Shown here in pieces: positions 15,886 to 23,670 of a DNA stretch of 42,663 nucleotides. Each line of letters starts with the position of its first letter. Position 1 is the first letter of the stretch. Under the pieces are notes generated by a model that did no database searches, was not told the DNA's origin, and saw only the letters and a program-made list of their open reading frames with translations. The DNA is taken from NCBI RefSeq assembly GCF_000186445.1, contig NZ_GL636070.1:2021527-2064189 (forward strand). The letters run 5' to 3'. This DNA comes from Streptococcus agalactiae ATCC 13813 (GTDB lineage Bacteria > Bacillota > Bacilli > Lactobacillales > Streptococcaceae). The position numbers were made by a program, and so were the translations under genes.

Positions 15886-15909
15886 ATTTTTTTGTTTACG
15901 CGTTTCCTA

Positions 15910-15972
15910 CAAAGTTCAATCTAGCTGTTCTAAACTCAACTTTGCATAAAACCACGTATAAGCTTTATTCTA
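15910..15972 (-). promoter_or_regulatory. pnp promoter and leader hairpin
   Basis: TGT-TAGAAT on the minus strand (hexamer 15972-15967) is an extended -10, giving a leader of about 75 bases. In the leader CAAAGTT (15944-15938) pairs with AACTTTG (15916-15910), forming a stem of the kind cleaved in PNPase autoregulation in other bacteria; that role is inferred. Confidence 0.45.
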
Positions 15973-16043
15973 ACATAATTCTATAAAATTGAGTAGCGAA
16001 AATCCGTGGAGGAAGCTGTATTATCATTCATTAATGTAAACGT

Positions 16044-16198
16044 AAAAAGTCTGATTATTAATACTAGCAATCAGACCTTGTTACAATGATTAAAATAAAT
16101 TTCTAGGGTTAATCTTAGCTTGCTTAATAACTCTCTTCAGAGGTTAAAACACTTTCTTAGTGTTGACCCCCTCAAAGTACTTACGTTCATAGTACGTT
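16044..16198 (-). ncRNA. Candidate small structured RNA between rpsO and pnp
   Basis: After the rpsO terminator the minus strand runs about 150 bases with no open frame and ends in a second terminator: GTCTGATT/AATCAGAC (16076 to 16049) followed by TTTTT. Upstream, AACACT-AAGAA-AGTGTT is enclosed by GAGG/CCTC, and AACCTCT-GAAG-AGAGTT is another stem-loop sharing bases with it. A terminator that ends no known gene argues for a separate transcript. A weak -10 (TACTAT near 16192) is the only promoter signal. The remaining non-coding bases 15973-16043 show nothing else. Confidence 0.3.
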
Positions 16199-16204
16199 TA
16201 AAAC

Positions 16205-16234
16205 AAAAACACTAGAAAATTTTCTAGTGTTTTT
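16205..16234. terminator. Terminator of rpsO
   Basis: A 30-base perfect palindrome, AAAAACACTAGAAAA followed by TTTTCTAGTGTTTTT, lies 18 bases beyond the rpsO stop. It works in both directions. Confidence 0.88.
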
Positions 16235-16252
16235 ACTTGACTCTGTTGTCTA

Positions 16253-16522
16253 TTAACGACGAAGTCCAAGTGATTGAATCAATTCACGGTAACGGTTAAC
16301 ATCTGTACGACGTAGGTATGCTAATAAGTTACGACGGTGACCAATTTTTTTCATCAATCCACGGTAAGTAGCGTGGTCTTTTTTGTGTTGTTTGATGTGG
16401 TCGTTAAGGTGGTTGATTTCCCAAGTAAGAACTGCTACTTGAACTTCAACTGATCCTGTATCACCTTCGTGACGTGCATATTGAGCAATGATTTCATTTT
16501 TTTTCTCTTTTGAGATTGCCAT
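16253..16522 (-). CDS. rpsO: 30S ribosomal protein S15
   Basis: S15 (uS15) binds the central domain of 16S rRNA. The 89-residue protein has normal length and the motifs [34 protein letters not shown] and [10 protein letters not shown] with the rRNA-binding basic residues. AAAGGAG precedes the start. It is a single-gene unit with its own promoter and terminator; pnp lies downstream but is separately promoted. Confidence 0.98.
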   Translation of the reverse strand: MAISKEKKNEIIAQYARHEGDTGSVEVQVAVLTWEINHLNDHIKQHKKDHATYRGLMKKIGHRRNLLAYLRRTDVNRYRELIQSLGLRR

Positions 16523-16641
16523 AATATATTCTCCTTTTATTGCTTCATCCGAGTCTTAGGATTGGCACTCCTAAAACCAAGAAAAAGTTGGTTTGTCTTA
16601 TAGACCCTCTTATTTTATCAAATTAGAATAAACTTTGTCAA
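16523..16641 (-). promoter_or_regulatory. rpsO promoter and structured leader
   Basis: TTGACA at 16641-16636, an 18-base spacer and TAAAAT at 16617-16612 form the promoter, located inside the tail of the neighbouring broken gene. The leader of about 85 bases holds two hairpins, AACCAA/TTGGTT and TTAGGA/TCCTAA, before the ribosome site. This may be an S15-binding autoregulatory leader as in other Firmicutes. Confidence 0.6.
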
Positions 16642-17869
16642 AAGTTTTTAATAGAAATATAGATAACCAACTGTCTCTAAAGGAAAATCCTTCATAGACT
16701 AAACGAGACTTTGCATCTTTTTGCCGAAAGACCTTAGCATAAGTAGATGTCATACTAGTTGGCCCACACATAAATATTGTTGGTTGTCCTTCAAAAACAG
16801 ACTGACTAAAATCAAGTCTTCCTTGGAGGCTACTATTATTTAAGTGAAGTTTAAAATTAGGATTGGCTTTAGCATAGGATTCTAACATATCTTGATAAAT
16901 CAAATTGTCTTGATTTGAAAAGGTATAAAAGAAGTCAACTCTCTTAGTCAAAATACTATTTTCTCTAATAAATGAAATGAAGGGAGTGATGCCGATGCCT
17001 CCTGCAATCCAAACCTGTTCTTTCTTGTCTCTATCAAATAACATACGACCATAAGCTCTATCTAAGGCTATTTTTGTCCCAACTTTTAGCTGTTTGTAAA
17101 TGGATTTCGTATAATCTCCTGAAGCTTTAACAGTTAAAAATATCACTCTATCATGACCACCCGATATCGAGAAAGGATGAGCTGCTGATTCAAAGCCAGC
17201 TTGATAAATTTTTAAAAAAGTAAATTATCCATAGTCATATCGATAAGGACGCTTCATTGCTATTTCAATCTCAGTTGTATCATGGTTAAGATGAGTAACC
17301 TTTTGAACGTACCCTACACGACGAAAACGCATTCTAGAATATAGGAAAATAATATAAAATCCAGATATAACCCCAATGACAGCATAACCTAATACGATTA
17401 AACTGAGTAAAGTATTTCCTAGTATCCTATCTCCTAAAATCATAAAAGTATGTACCAATCCCAAAATATAGGCTAAATAAACAAAGCGATGAATAAAACG
17501 CCAAATTTCATACTTTAAAAAATTTCCGAAATAAGCTACAAAAACAATACTTAGAAAAAGATATAATCCCGCACTGCCAATAGTCTTTGCAAACTCACTT
17601 CCATGTCCGCCTTGTCCAAGACCAATTTTGTGCAATAGAAGCAAAATCATTGAAAATACAGCCATTACCTTGTGGTAAAAATACATATTTTCAATACCTT
17701 GAAAGTAACTTTCAAGTATCCTAAATTTGGTTGATAAGAGGAACGTTAGCGATAAACTTGTCAAAGCTAATCCTGGTACAACAAATTCACTTAATCCGGC
17801 ATTTTGTCATGCTACTAGTGTCACCGCTATGCTAGATAAAATTAAAACAATACCTTTCCAAGCTCGCAT
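16610..17869 (-). pseudogene. Ferric-reductase-like flavocytochrome gene with two in-frame stops
   Basis: From the ATG at 17869 a single frame of 420 codons runs to 16610, interrupted by TGA at codon 21 (17809-17807) and TAA at codon 215 (17227-17225). The first half encodes membrane helices with histidines (YFYHKVMAVFSMILLLLHKIG, FIHRFVYLAYILGLVHTFMI) like the haem-binding ferric reductase domain. The second half has HPFSISGG (FAD), IAGGIGITPFISF (NAD(P)H) and MCGPTSM. Everything else reads cleanly, so decay is recent, or the stops are read through. The N-terminal stop follows a signal-like segment. Confidence 0.85.
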
Positions 17870-17948
17870 AACGACCACCCCTTTATTTTTAGTAAGGATA
17901 AAATACCACAAGATACTTATACAAAACTTAAAAATTTCAGAAAATAAC

Positions 17949-17976
17949 AAAAAGGCAACTTTGAAGTTGCCTTTTT
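17949..17976. terminator. Terminator after the transketolase C-subunit gene
   Basis: AAAAAGGCAACTT and AAGTTGCCTTTTT form a 13-base stem with a two-base gap, one base past the gene stop. It ends the PTS/transketolase operon and works in both directions. Confidence 0.85.
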
Positions 17977-17977
17977 G

Positions 17978-18907
17978 TTATGATTTATAAATTGATTTGC
18001 AATGCTCTACTATATCTTTAACAGCGAGTCCATACTCCTCTAATAAATATTCCATCTGACCTACCTGACCAAATCGCTCATCAATACCCATACGACTAAC
18101 AGTAGTGTCTTTCTCCATACTAAGCCATTCGCATAATGCACTGCCGATACCGCCAATACGGTTATGATTCTCAATAGTTACAATGGATTGATCTATCAGT
18201 AATGGTTTCAGTTCTTCTGGAAGGGGCTTAATTTTAAAAAGGTCGATAACTGAGGCCTCAATCCCCATTTCTTTGAGGTAGTCGGCTGCTTCTATCGCTC
18301 TAGAAACCATAATACCACTTGCTACAAGAGTAATATCTTTTCCCTGGCGTAATTGTATAAAACCTTTTGAAAAATCTTCGCGTCCCTCATAAACTGCAGT
18401 GGGGGCCTTACGAATAGTTCTAATGTATTTTAGGCCATCAATACTTAATGTTTGTTTTAAAATTGCTTCAAACTGAATATCATCACTAACCTCAAAAATA
18501 GTCGCTTTGGGAATTAACCTTAGTAGACCTAACTCTTCAAAAGGCATATGAGTTCCGCCATTCATTTCTGCGCTAACTCCTGCATCTGAGCCAATAATCG
18601 TAGCTGATAATTGTGAGTAACCTAACGATAAGAATACTTGATCAAAGACACGCCTTGACGCGAAAGGACCAAAAGTATGAAGGTATGGTTTGTAACCTTT
18701 AATGGCTAGCCCTGCTGCAAGGCCTACCATCTCAGCCTCCATAATACCTAGATTAATATAACGTTTTCCAAATTCTGATGCCAGTGCATTTGTTGACATT
18801 GAACTCGACAAATCGGCTTCTAAAACGGTAATTTGTTTATTTTCTTGATTAGCTTGAAGGAGGAAATCACGATAGACAAGCCTCATTTCTTTGGTTGAAC
18901 ATCTCAT
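17978..18907 (-). CDS. Transketolase C-terminal subunit
   Basis: This 309-residue protein equals the pyrimidine-binding and C-terminal domains of transketolase. It shows VLEADLSSSM, FINLG-like RYINLGIMEAEMVGLAAGLAIKGY with the conserved catalytic glutamate (E in MEAEM), FGPFASRRVFDQVFLS and a C-terminal domain with VIDLFKIKPLPEE. It overlaps the N-subunit gene by four bases, and the two together make the thiamine-diphosphate enzyme, as in archaeal and apulose-4-phosphate (AptA/AptB-type) transketolases. Its co-substrate is not knowable from sequence. The start ATG is supported by GGAGG nearby. Confidence 0.92.
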   Translation of the reverse strand: MRCSTKEMRLVYRDFLLQANQENKQITVLEADLSSSMSTNALASEFGKRYINLGIMEAEMVGLAAGLAIKGYKPYLHTFGPFASRRVFDQVFLSLGYSQLSATIIGSDAGVSAEMNGGTHMPFEELGLLRLIPKATIFEVSDDIQFEAILKQTLSIDGLKYIRTIRKAPTAVYEGREDFSKGFIQLRQGKDITLVASGIMVSRAIEAADYLKEMGIEASVIDLFKIKPLPEELKPLLIDQSIVTIENHNRIGGIGSALCEWLSMEKDTTVSRMGIDERFGQVGQMEYLLEEYGLAVKDIVEHCKSIYKS

Positions 18908-19761
18908 TCTACTACCTCCAAACTTTCTCTCAAGCTTATCACCGCTCGATCTAACATTGTTTTTTGTTGTAAATCTGGTCGTAAATGATGATTAGAAGCT
19001 AACTCCTCCAACTCTTTCACACCTTGTCCCTTGATACTATCTAAAACAATGCATTTTGGTCTGACACTATTTGAATCTTGAAAAGTTTTAATAGCTTTGT
19101 CAATTGCCTCAATGTCATCTCCTTTTACACGTACTGCATCAAATCCAAAAGCTTCAAATTTAGCAACAAAGTCTCCAGGATTACAAATATCAGCTGTCAA
19201 ACCATCTAATTGTTTTTTATTATCATCTACAAAAACAATTAAATGGTGCAGTTGATGATGCGCAGCAAATTGTATAGCCTCCCAACATTGTCCTTCATTT
19301 AATTCACCATCACCTACAATAGTATAAGTATAATAGCTTGAATTCTCAATCTTTTGAGCATAAGCAATTCCCGTTGCAATACTAATGCCTTGACCTAACG
19401 AGCCTGTCGTTACATCTATACCAGGAGTTAAATTGCGGTCAGGATGCGAAGGTAGTTTGGTACCGTTTGTATTGAGCGAATGAAGGAATGTTTTATCAAA
19501 AAAACCTTTTAGATAGAGTGTACTATACAAGGCTGGACCAGCATGTCCTTTTGATAAGACCATATAATCCCGATCACTTTCTTTGAATTTTTCAGGGTCT
19601 ATATCCATAATATCACCGTACAAAACAGCCAAAGTCTCAACAATTGATAAACTACCCCCATAGTGACCGAATCCTAAATGGTTTAGCGTTTCTAGAGTAT
19701 TTAAACGAATCTCCGTTGCAAATCGTCTTAGAGATGAATATCTTTCTTCTGGTGATGTCAT
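18904..19761 (-). CDS. Transketolase N-terminal (thiamine-diphosphate-binding) subunit
   Basis: The 285-residue protein is the first domain of transketolase. It shows LSKGHAGPALYSTLYLKG, SHPDRNLTPGIDVTTGSLGQGISIATG (with the catalytic histidine and substrate loop) and the thiamine-diphosphate motif GDGELNEGQCWEA through FVDDNKKQLDG. It lies three bases after the EIIC gene in the same operon and overlaps the C-subunit. A housekeeping single-chain transketolase is expected elsewhere, so this pair is probably dedicated to the sugar imported by the PTS. Confidence 0.93.
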   Translation of the reverse strand: MTSPEERYSSLRRFATEIRLNTLETLNHLGFGHYGGSLSIVETLAVLYGDIMDIDPEKFKESDRDYMVLSKGHAGPALYSTLYLKGFFDKTFLHSLNTNGTKLPSHPDRNLTPGIDVTTGSLGQGISIATGIAYAQKIENSSYYTYTIVGDGELNEGQCWEAIQFAAHHQLHHLIVFVDDNKKQLDGLTADICNPGDFVAKFEAFGFDAVRVKGDDIEAIDKAIKTFQDSNSVRPKCIVLDSIKGQGVKELEELASNHHLRPDLQQKTMLDRAVISLRESLEVVE

Positions 19762-19763
19762 TA

Positions 19764-21119
19764 TTAACCTTCCTTATGGGTTGATTTTCCAACAAATGAA
19801 ATGCCAAAAAGTCCAATTAAGATAACTACAATACCAATAACAATAGCTATCGCACCGCCGACATGATTAAGAGCGCCAAGAATGATACCGGTCAAACCAA
19901 AATCAGCATCTGAGAATGTTGACCCTTTGAAACCAAGTCCACCTAGTACAGGCATTAAGAAAATCGGCAAGAAACTGATGAGGATACCTTGAACAAATGC
20001 ACCAATAGTCGCTCCTCTCACACCACCAGAAGCATTACCGATAACACCTGCCGTTGCCCCACAGAAGAAATGAGGAACGACCCCTGGTAAAATGACAGTG
20101 GTGCCAGTCACAATCATAACTATCATACTAACCAATCCACCAACAAAACTTGAGATAAAACCAATCAATACTGCATTAGGTGCATAAGGGTAAACAATTG
20201 GACAATCCAAGGCTGGTTTTGAATTTGGAACCAATTTTTCTGAGATTCCCTTAAAGGCTGGTACAATTTCACCTAGGATAAGGCGTACACCTGCTAAAAT
20301 AACGAATACACCTGCCGCAAATTGCCCAGCTAGTTGGAGGGCATAAACAAGACCATTGACACCGTTACTTATTTCTTTTGCAATATAAGCCTCACCAGCA
20401 AACACTGCAACGATAAGGTAAATAATTGCCATTGAGATAGTAATACTTACGGTACTGTCACGTAAAAATGATAAACTCTTTGGAAATTTAATATCTTCTG
20501 TTGATTTTGATTTATCTCCAACAATTCCACCAATAAATCCACTCAACCAATAGCCTAAAGAACCAAAGTGCCCAAGTGCCACCTTATCATTACCTGTCAG
20601 TTGAATCATGTATTTTTGCACAAATGCAGGAGATACGCTCATAATAATCCCTAACGCTAGACCTCCAAAAAGGATGAGCGAGAACGAAGTAAAGCCTGCT
20701 ACGGCAAAAATAACAGCAATCATACAAGCCATATACAATGTATGATGTCCTGTCAGAAAAATGTATTTAAATTTTGTAAAACGAGCAATTAAAATATTAA
20801 AAATCATTCCCGCTAACATAATCAAAGCAGTTGCTGAGCCATACTTCGTAAGAGCTACTGCTACAATGGCTTCATTATTAGGAACTACCCCCACCAAATG
20901 AAAAGCATGTTCAAACATTTTTCCAAATGGATTCAAGGAATTTTGGACTATCCCTGCACCTCCAGAAACCACTAAGAAGCCAACAAATGTTTTTATTCCA
21001 CCTTTTACAATATCAGGAACGCCTTTTTTCTGCAGTACTAAACCGATAATGGCTATCAAGGCGACTAAAATAGCTGGCGTGCTGGCAATATTAACTAAAA
21101 AATCCAATAGACCTTTCAT
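19764..21119 (-). CDS. PTS EIIC component, UlaA (ascorbate/SgaT) family
   Basis: The 451-residue protein is a polytopic membrane permease of the ascorbate-type PTS family, with about 11 helices. Family signs are VNIASTPAILVALIAIIGL at the start, ALTKYGSATALIMLAGM, FLTGHHTLYMACMIAVI (helix with HH) and VIGNASGGVRGATIGAF near the end. It moves and helps phosphorylate its sugar with EIIB and EIIA. UlaA relatives carry more than ascorbate, and the transketolase partners suggest a pentose-like substrate. The EIIB gene lies 12 bases upstream. Confidence 0.9.
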   Translation of the reverse strand: MKGLLDFLVNIASTPAILVALIAIIGLVLQKKGVPDIVKGGIKTFVGFLVVSGGAGIVQNSLNPFGKMFEHAFHLVGVVPNNEAIVAVALTKYGSATALIMLAGMIFNILIARFTKFKYIFLTGHHTLYMACMIAVIFAVAGFTSFSLILFGGLALGIIMSVSPAFVQKYMIQLTGNDKVALGHFGSLGYWLSGFIGGIVGDKSKSTEDIKFPKSLSFLRDSTVSITISMAIIYLIVAVFAGEAYIAKEISNGVNGLVYALQLAGQFAAGVFVILAGVRLILGEIVPAFKGISEKLVPNSKPALDCPIVYPYAPNAVLIGFISSFVGGLVSMIVMIVTGTTVILPGVVPHFFCGATAGVIGNASGGVRGATIGAFVQGILISFLPIFLMPVLGGLGFKGSTFSDADFGLTGIILGALNHVGGAIAIVIGIVVILIGLFGISFVGKSTHKEG

Positions 21120-21131
21120 GGCATCAACCTC

Positions 21132-21416
21132 CTAGATTAAGCCTTTTTCTTGGCAAATACCTGTCACTAATTCTCTCAATTCATCCATATCAATGATACT
21201 GTTTAAAATACGAACATCCCCCAGGTGACCAGCTGAATCCTCCAAATCACGACCAACAATCCAAACATCTGCTGCGCTTGGATCTGCTCCACCTAAATCA
21301 TAATGTTCAACTTCAACATCAGAAACCCCCAAATCCTTCAAAATAGACTCAATATTCATTTGTACCATAAAACTTGAACCTAGACCTGATCCACATGCTG
21401 TTCCAATTCTTAACAT
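21132..21416 (-). CDS. PTS EIIB component, ascorbate/galactitol type
   Basis: The 94-residue cytosolic protein passes phosphate from EIIA to the sugar. It has the active cysteine at residue 8 in RIGTACGSGLGSSFMVQMN, the P-loop-like signature of the family, and VWIVGRDL later. Length is normal. It lies two bases after the regulator and 12 before EIIC. Confidence 0.93.
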   Translation of the reverse strand: MLRIGTACGSGLGSSFMVQMNIESILKDLGVSDVEVEHYDLGGADPSAADVWIVGRDLEDSAGHLGDVRILNSIIDMDELRELVTGICQEKGLI

Positions 21417-21418
21417 CT

Positions 21419-23455
21419 TTAATCCTCCTGTTTTATAATCATTTCAATATCTTGATACCTACGTGAAGCTAACAAAGCTTTAACATTATTATTATCACGA
21501 AGTATTGTTGTCAAATGCGATAGAGCTTTCAAATGCGTTTCATTATCAATAGCTGCTATGCATAATAAGAGATAAATTCCCTGTTTGGGGTCATCCAATA
21601 AATAAATAGGCTGTTCCAAAACAAGCATTGACATACCGACAGAGTTTACCCCATCTTCTGGTCTGGCATGTGGAATAGCAATACCTTTACCAAGATTGAT
21701 AAAAGGACCAAACTCTTCGACCTTTTCAATCATAGCTTCTGGGTAACTTTCCGTAATTTTTCCAGAAGTTAACAAGGGTTTTGCCGCTAAACGAATTGCC
21801 TCTTTCCAATTCAGTTGTTCAGAACTTGTCTGATAAGTTTCCTCTGTTATAAGTTGGTGCAACAAGGGCCTCACATCCTTTCTAAATATATCTTGTTTTA
21901 CCATTGTCCTCAAAGCCAATTTTAATTCCTCTTCACAATGAACATGAGCGTATTTTTTTATAGTTGCTATTAATTGATCAAGTTGGAAATCGTCAAGGCA
22001 AGCTTTGGGAAAATCTGAAATAACCAGTTCTTTGAGCTGTTGTACTTGCTCTGCTGTCATCATCAGCGAAACTAGATAATTAGGTTTTTTTGTTTCTACA
22101 AATATAGTAGAAAAGACCATATCGTAAGTTTGATTGTCAATCAGTTTCAGCTGCTCAATTTTAGAGACACGATGAAAATGAATTTGAGGAAATAATCCAC
22201 GCAATTTTTCCTTAATCACTAAGGATGAACTAACGCCGTTTGGACAGAGTATCAAAGCTTTATAAGACATTGATTGTGTATCACCTGATTGTCTAAGATA
22301 GCCTCCAAAGTGAATCACGAAATAAGAAATTTCACTATCGGGTATTAATCCTACTTGCTCTTCCAAAGGACGTAGTGCCTTTTTAACCAATAGAAATAAA
22401 TCACTGTAATGCTCTTTAATATTTTGTGTATAACCACTATCGCCAGTTAAACCATATTTCAATCGGAAATAAGCTGGAATAATATGACGCTTTAGACCTT
22501 GTAATAACTCTTCTTTATTGGAAAAATTAAGAAGTGAAACAGTTTCCATCTCATCAACAATTGCTTTTGCCAATACTTCAAAGAAATCATCATCTTTAGT
22601 TCCCTCGCCTTCAAAACAGCCAGATAAGATCAAGGTAATATAATCTTTTTCTTTCTGATCTAATGGTTTAGATAAGGAAATATCCTGACTTAAATTAGTC
22701 ACAATAATAGTCGTTAACTCTTTTAATTGTTCAGAAACAATAGGAGAACCCTGCAAAACACGATCTACTGATCTTTGATAACGACACAGTATTAAAATGA
22801 TAAAATATAAAGATTTCTCAAGCCTATCTTGTATTGGAGAAAGTTGAAAAGATTCATAGAAATATTCTACCGTCTTTTCTAACTTCTCATATGAGAGAGC
22901 GAATTTCCAAGAAGACAAGATATAATTTAAAGACCAAAAACCAATGGGAGATTCTAGTAGTTGAGTTATCATCTGAAAAGCAACTTGATGCTTATCCATC
23001 TCATCTCCTACTAGACTATATCCCTTTGCTCTTGTATAAGTGAGTGAGATACCTCTTTTTGCTAATTTAGAACGTAGCATCTTGATATCTGATAAAGTAG
23101 TATTCTTACTCACTTTCAAAAAATCTTGATAATGCACATTGGAGACAAACTCTCTTCGGCAAAAGCTATAGAGGTAAATCAGACATACCCTTTCTTCCTG
23201 AGTTAGGTAAAATTGCTCAGCTTCTAATAAGGAGACAATTTTATCATGCTCTTTTTCATCTCCTAACAACTGATAACGTCCAGCAGAGTGAGCAATAACT
23301 GGTAGGTGATTTTTTGCTAAAAAACTATTGAGATAGTTAATTTGCTCTATGATAACTTTTATTGAAAACTTTGTTTGTACTGTTAACTCATACAAGGAAA
23401 GATTTTTCCGAGCTAAAAATACCAACATTATCACAACAGTCTTATTATCAACCAT
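21419..23455 (-). CDS. PRD-domain transcriptional regulator with EIIB- and EIIA-like domains (BglG/MtlR type)
   Basis: The 678-residue activator has N-terminal HTH units (to about 180), two PRDs (about 190 to 400) with regulatory histidines, an EIIB-like domain with the cysteine motif KALILCPNGVSSSLVIKEKL at about 410, and a C-terminal EIIA type-2 domain (about 540 to 678) with NLGKGIAIPHARPEDGV, whose histidine carries phosphate. It should activate its own operon when the sugar is present. No free EIIA is encoded in the operon, so this EIIA domain may also serve transport. GAAAGGAAAA precedes the ATG. Confidence 0.92.
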   Translation of the reverse strand: MVDNKTVVIMLVFLARKNLSLYELTVQTKFSIKVIIEQINYLNSFLAKNHLPVIAHSAGRYQLLGDEKEHDKIVSLLEAEQFYLTQEERVCLIYLYSFCRREFVSNVHYQDFLKVSKNTTLSDIKMLRSKLAKRGISLTYTRAKGYSLVGDEMDKHQVAFQMITQLLESPIGFWSLNYILSSWKFALSYEKLEKTVEYFYESFQLSPIQDRLEKSLYFIILILCRYQRSVDRVLQGSPIVSEQLKELTTIIVTNLSQDISLSKPLDQKEKDYITLILSGCFEGEGTKDDDFFEVLAKAIVDEMETVSLLNFSNKEELLQGLKRHIIPAYFRLKYGLTGDSGYTQNIKEHYSDLFLLVKKALRPLEEQVGLIPDSEISYFVIHFGGYLRQSGDTQSMSYKALILCPNGVSSSLVIKEKLRGLFPQIHFHRVSKIEQLKLIDNQTYDMVFSTIFVETKKPNYLVSLMMTAEQVQQLKELVISDFPKACLDDFQLDQLIATIKKYAHVHCEEELKLALRTMVKQDIFRKDVRPLLHQLITEETYQTSSEQLNWKEAIRLAAKPLLTSGKITESYPEAMIEKVEEFGPFINLGKGIAIPHARPEDGVNSVGMSMLVLEQPIYLLDDPKQGIYLLLCIAAIDNETHLKALSHLTTILRDNNNVKALLASRRYQDIEMIIKQED

Positions 23456-23482
23456 TTGTTTTCCTTTCTATTTTTATTTTAT

Positions 23483-23496
23483 AGTAACCGTTTACA
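23483..23496 (-). promoter_or_regulatory. CcpA cre-like site and promoter of the PTS/transketolase operon
   Basis: On the minus strand TGTAAACGGTTACT matches the catabolite-responsive element with one end mismatch. It overlaps a -10-like TATAAA just after it, within 28 to 41 bases of the regulator start. The operon is therefore expected to be repressed by preferred sugars. An AGCCCAA/TTGGGCT inverted repeat (23514-23520 and 23548-23554) lies upstream. Confidence 0.6.
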
Positions 23497-23627
23497 TTTT
23501 TCTAGGTCGTTTGAGCCCAATCTGACACTACTATCAATTGAATGAATTTGGGCTATTGTTATAGAGTAAAGAAAAAAGAAAGAAATTGCAAAATCTAGAG
23601 CAAGATTCCTTTCCACAAGCAGCACTT

Positions 23628-23665
23628 AAAAAACCTTTACTTAATTGAATAAGTAAAGGTTTTTT
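23628..23665. terminator. Terminator of treA
   Basis: AAAAAACCTTTACTTA and TAAGTAAAGGTTTTTT pair perfectly over 16 bases around a six-base loop, five bases past the treA stop. Both strands carry T-runs. Confidence 0.88.
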
Positions 23666-23670
23666 AAATG

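Noticed and set aside
16204..16234. Insertion-sequence end (perfect 30-bp palindrome)
   Set aside because: It has the form and place of the rpsO terminator and no transposase or target duplication is near.
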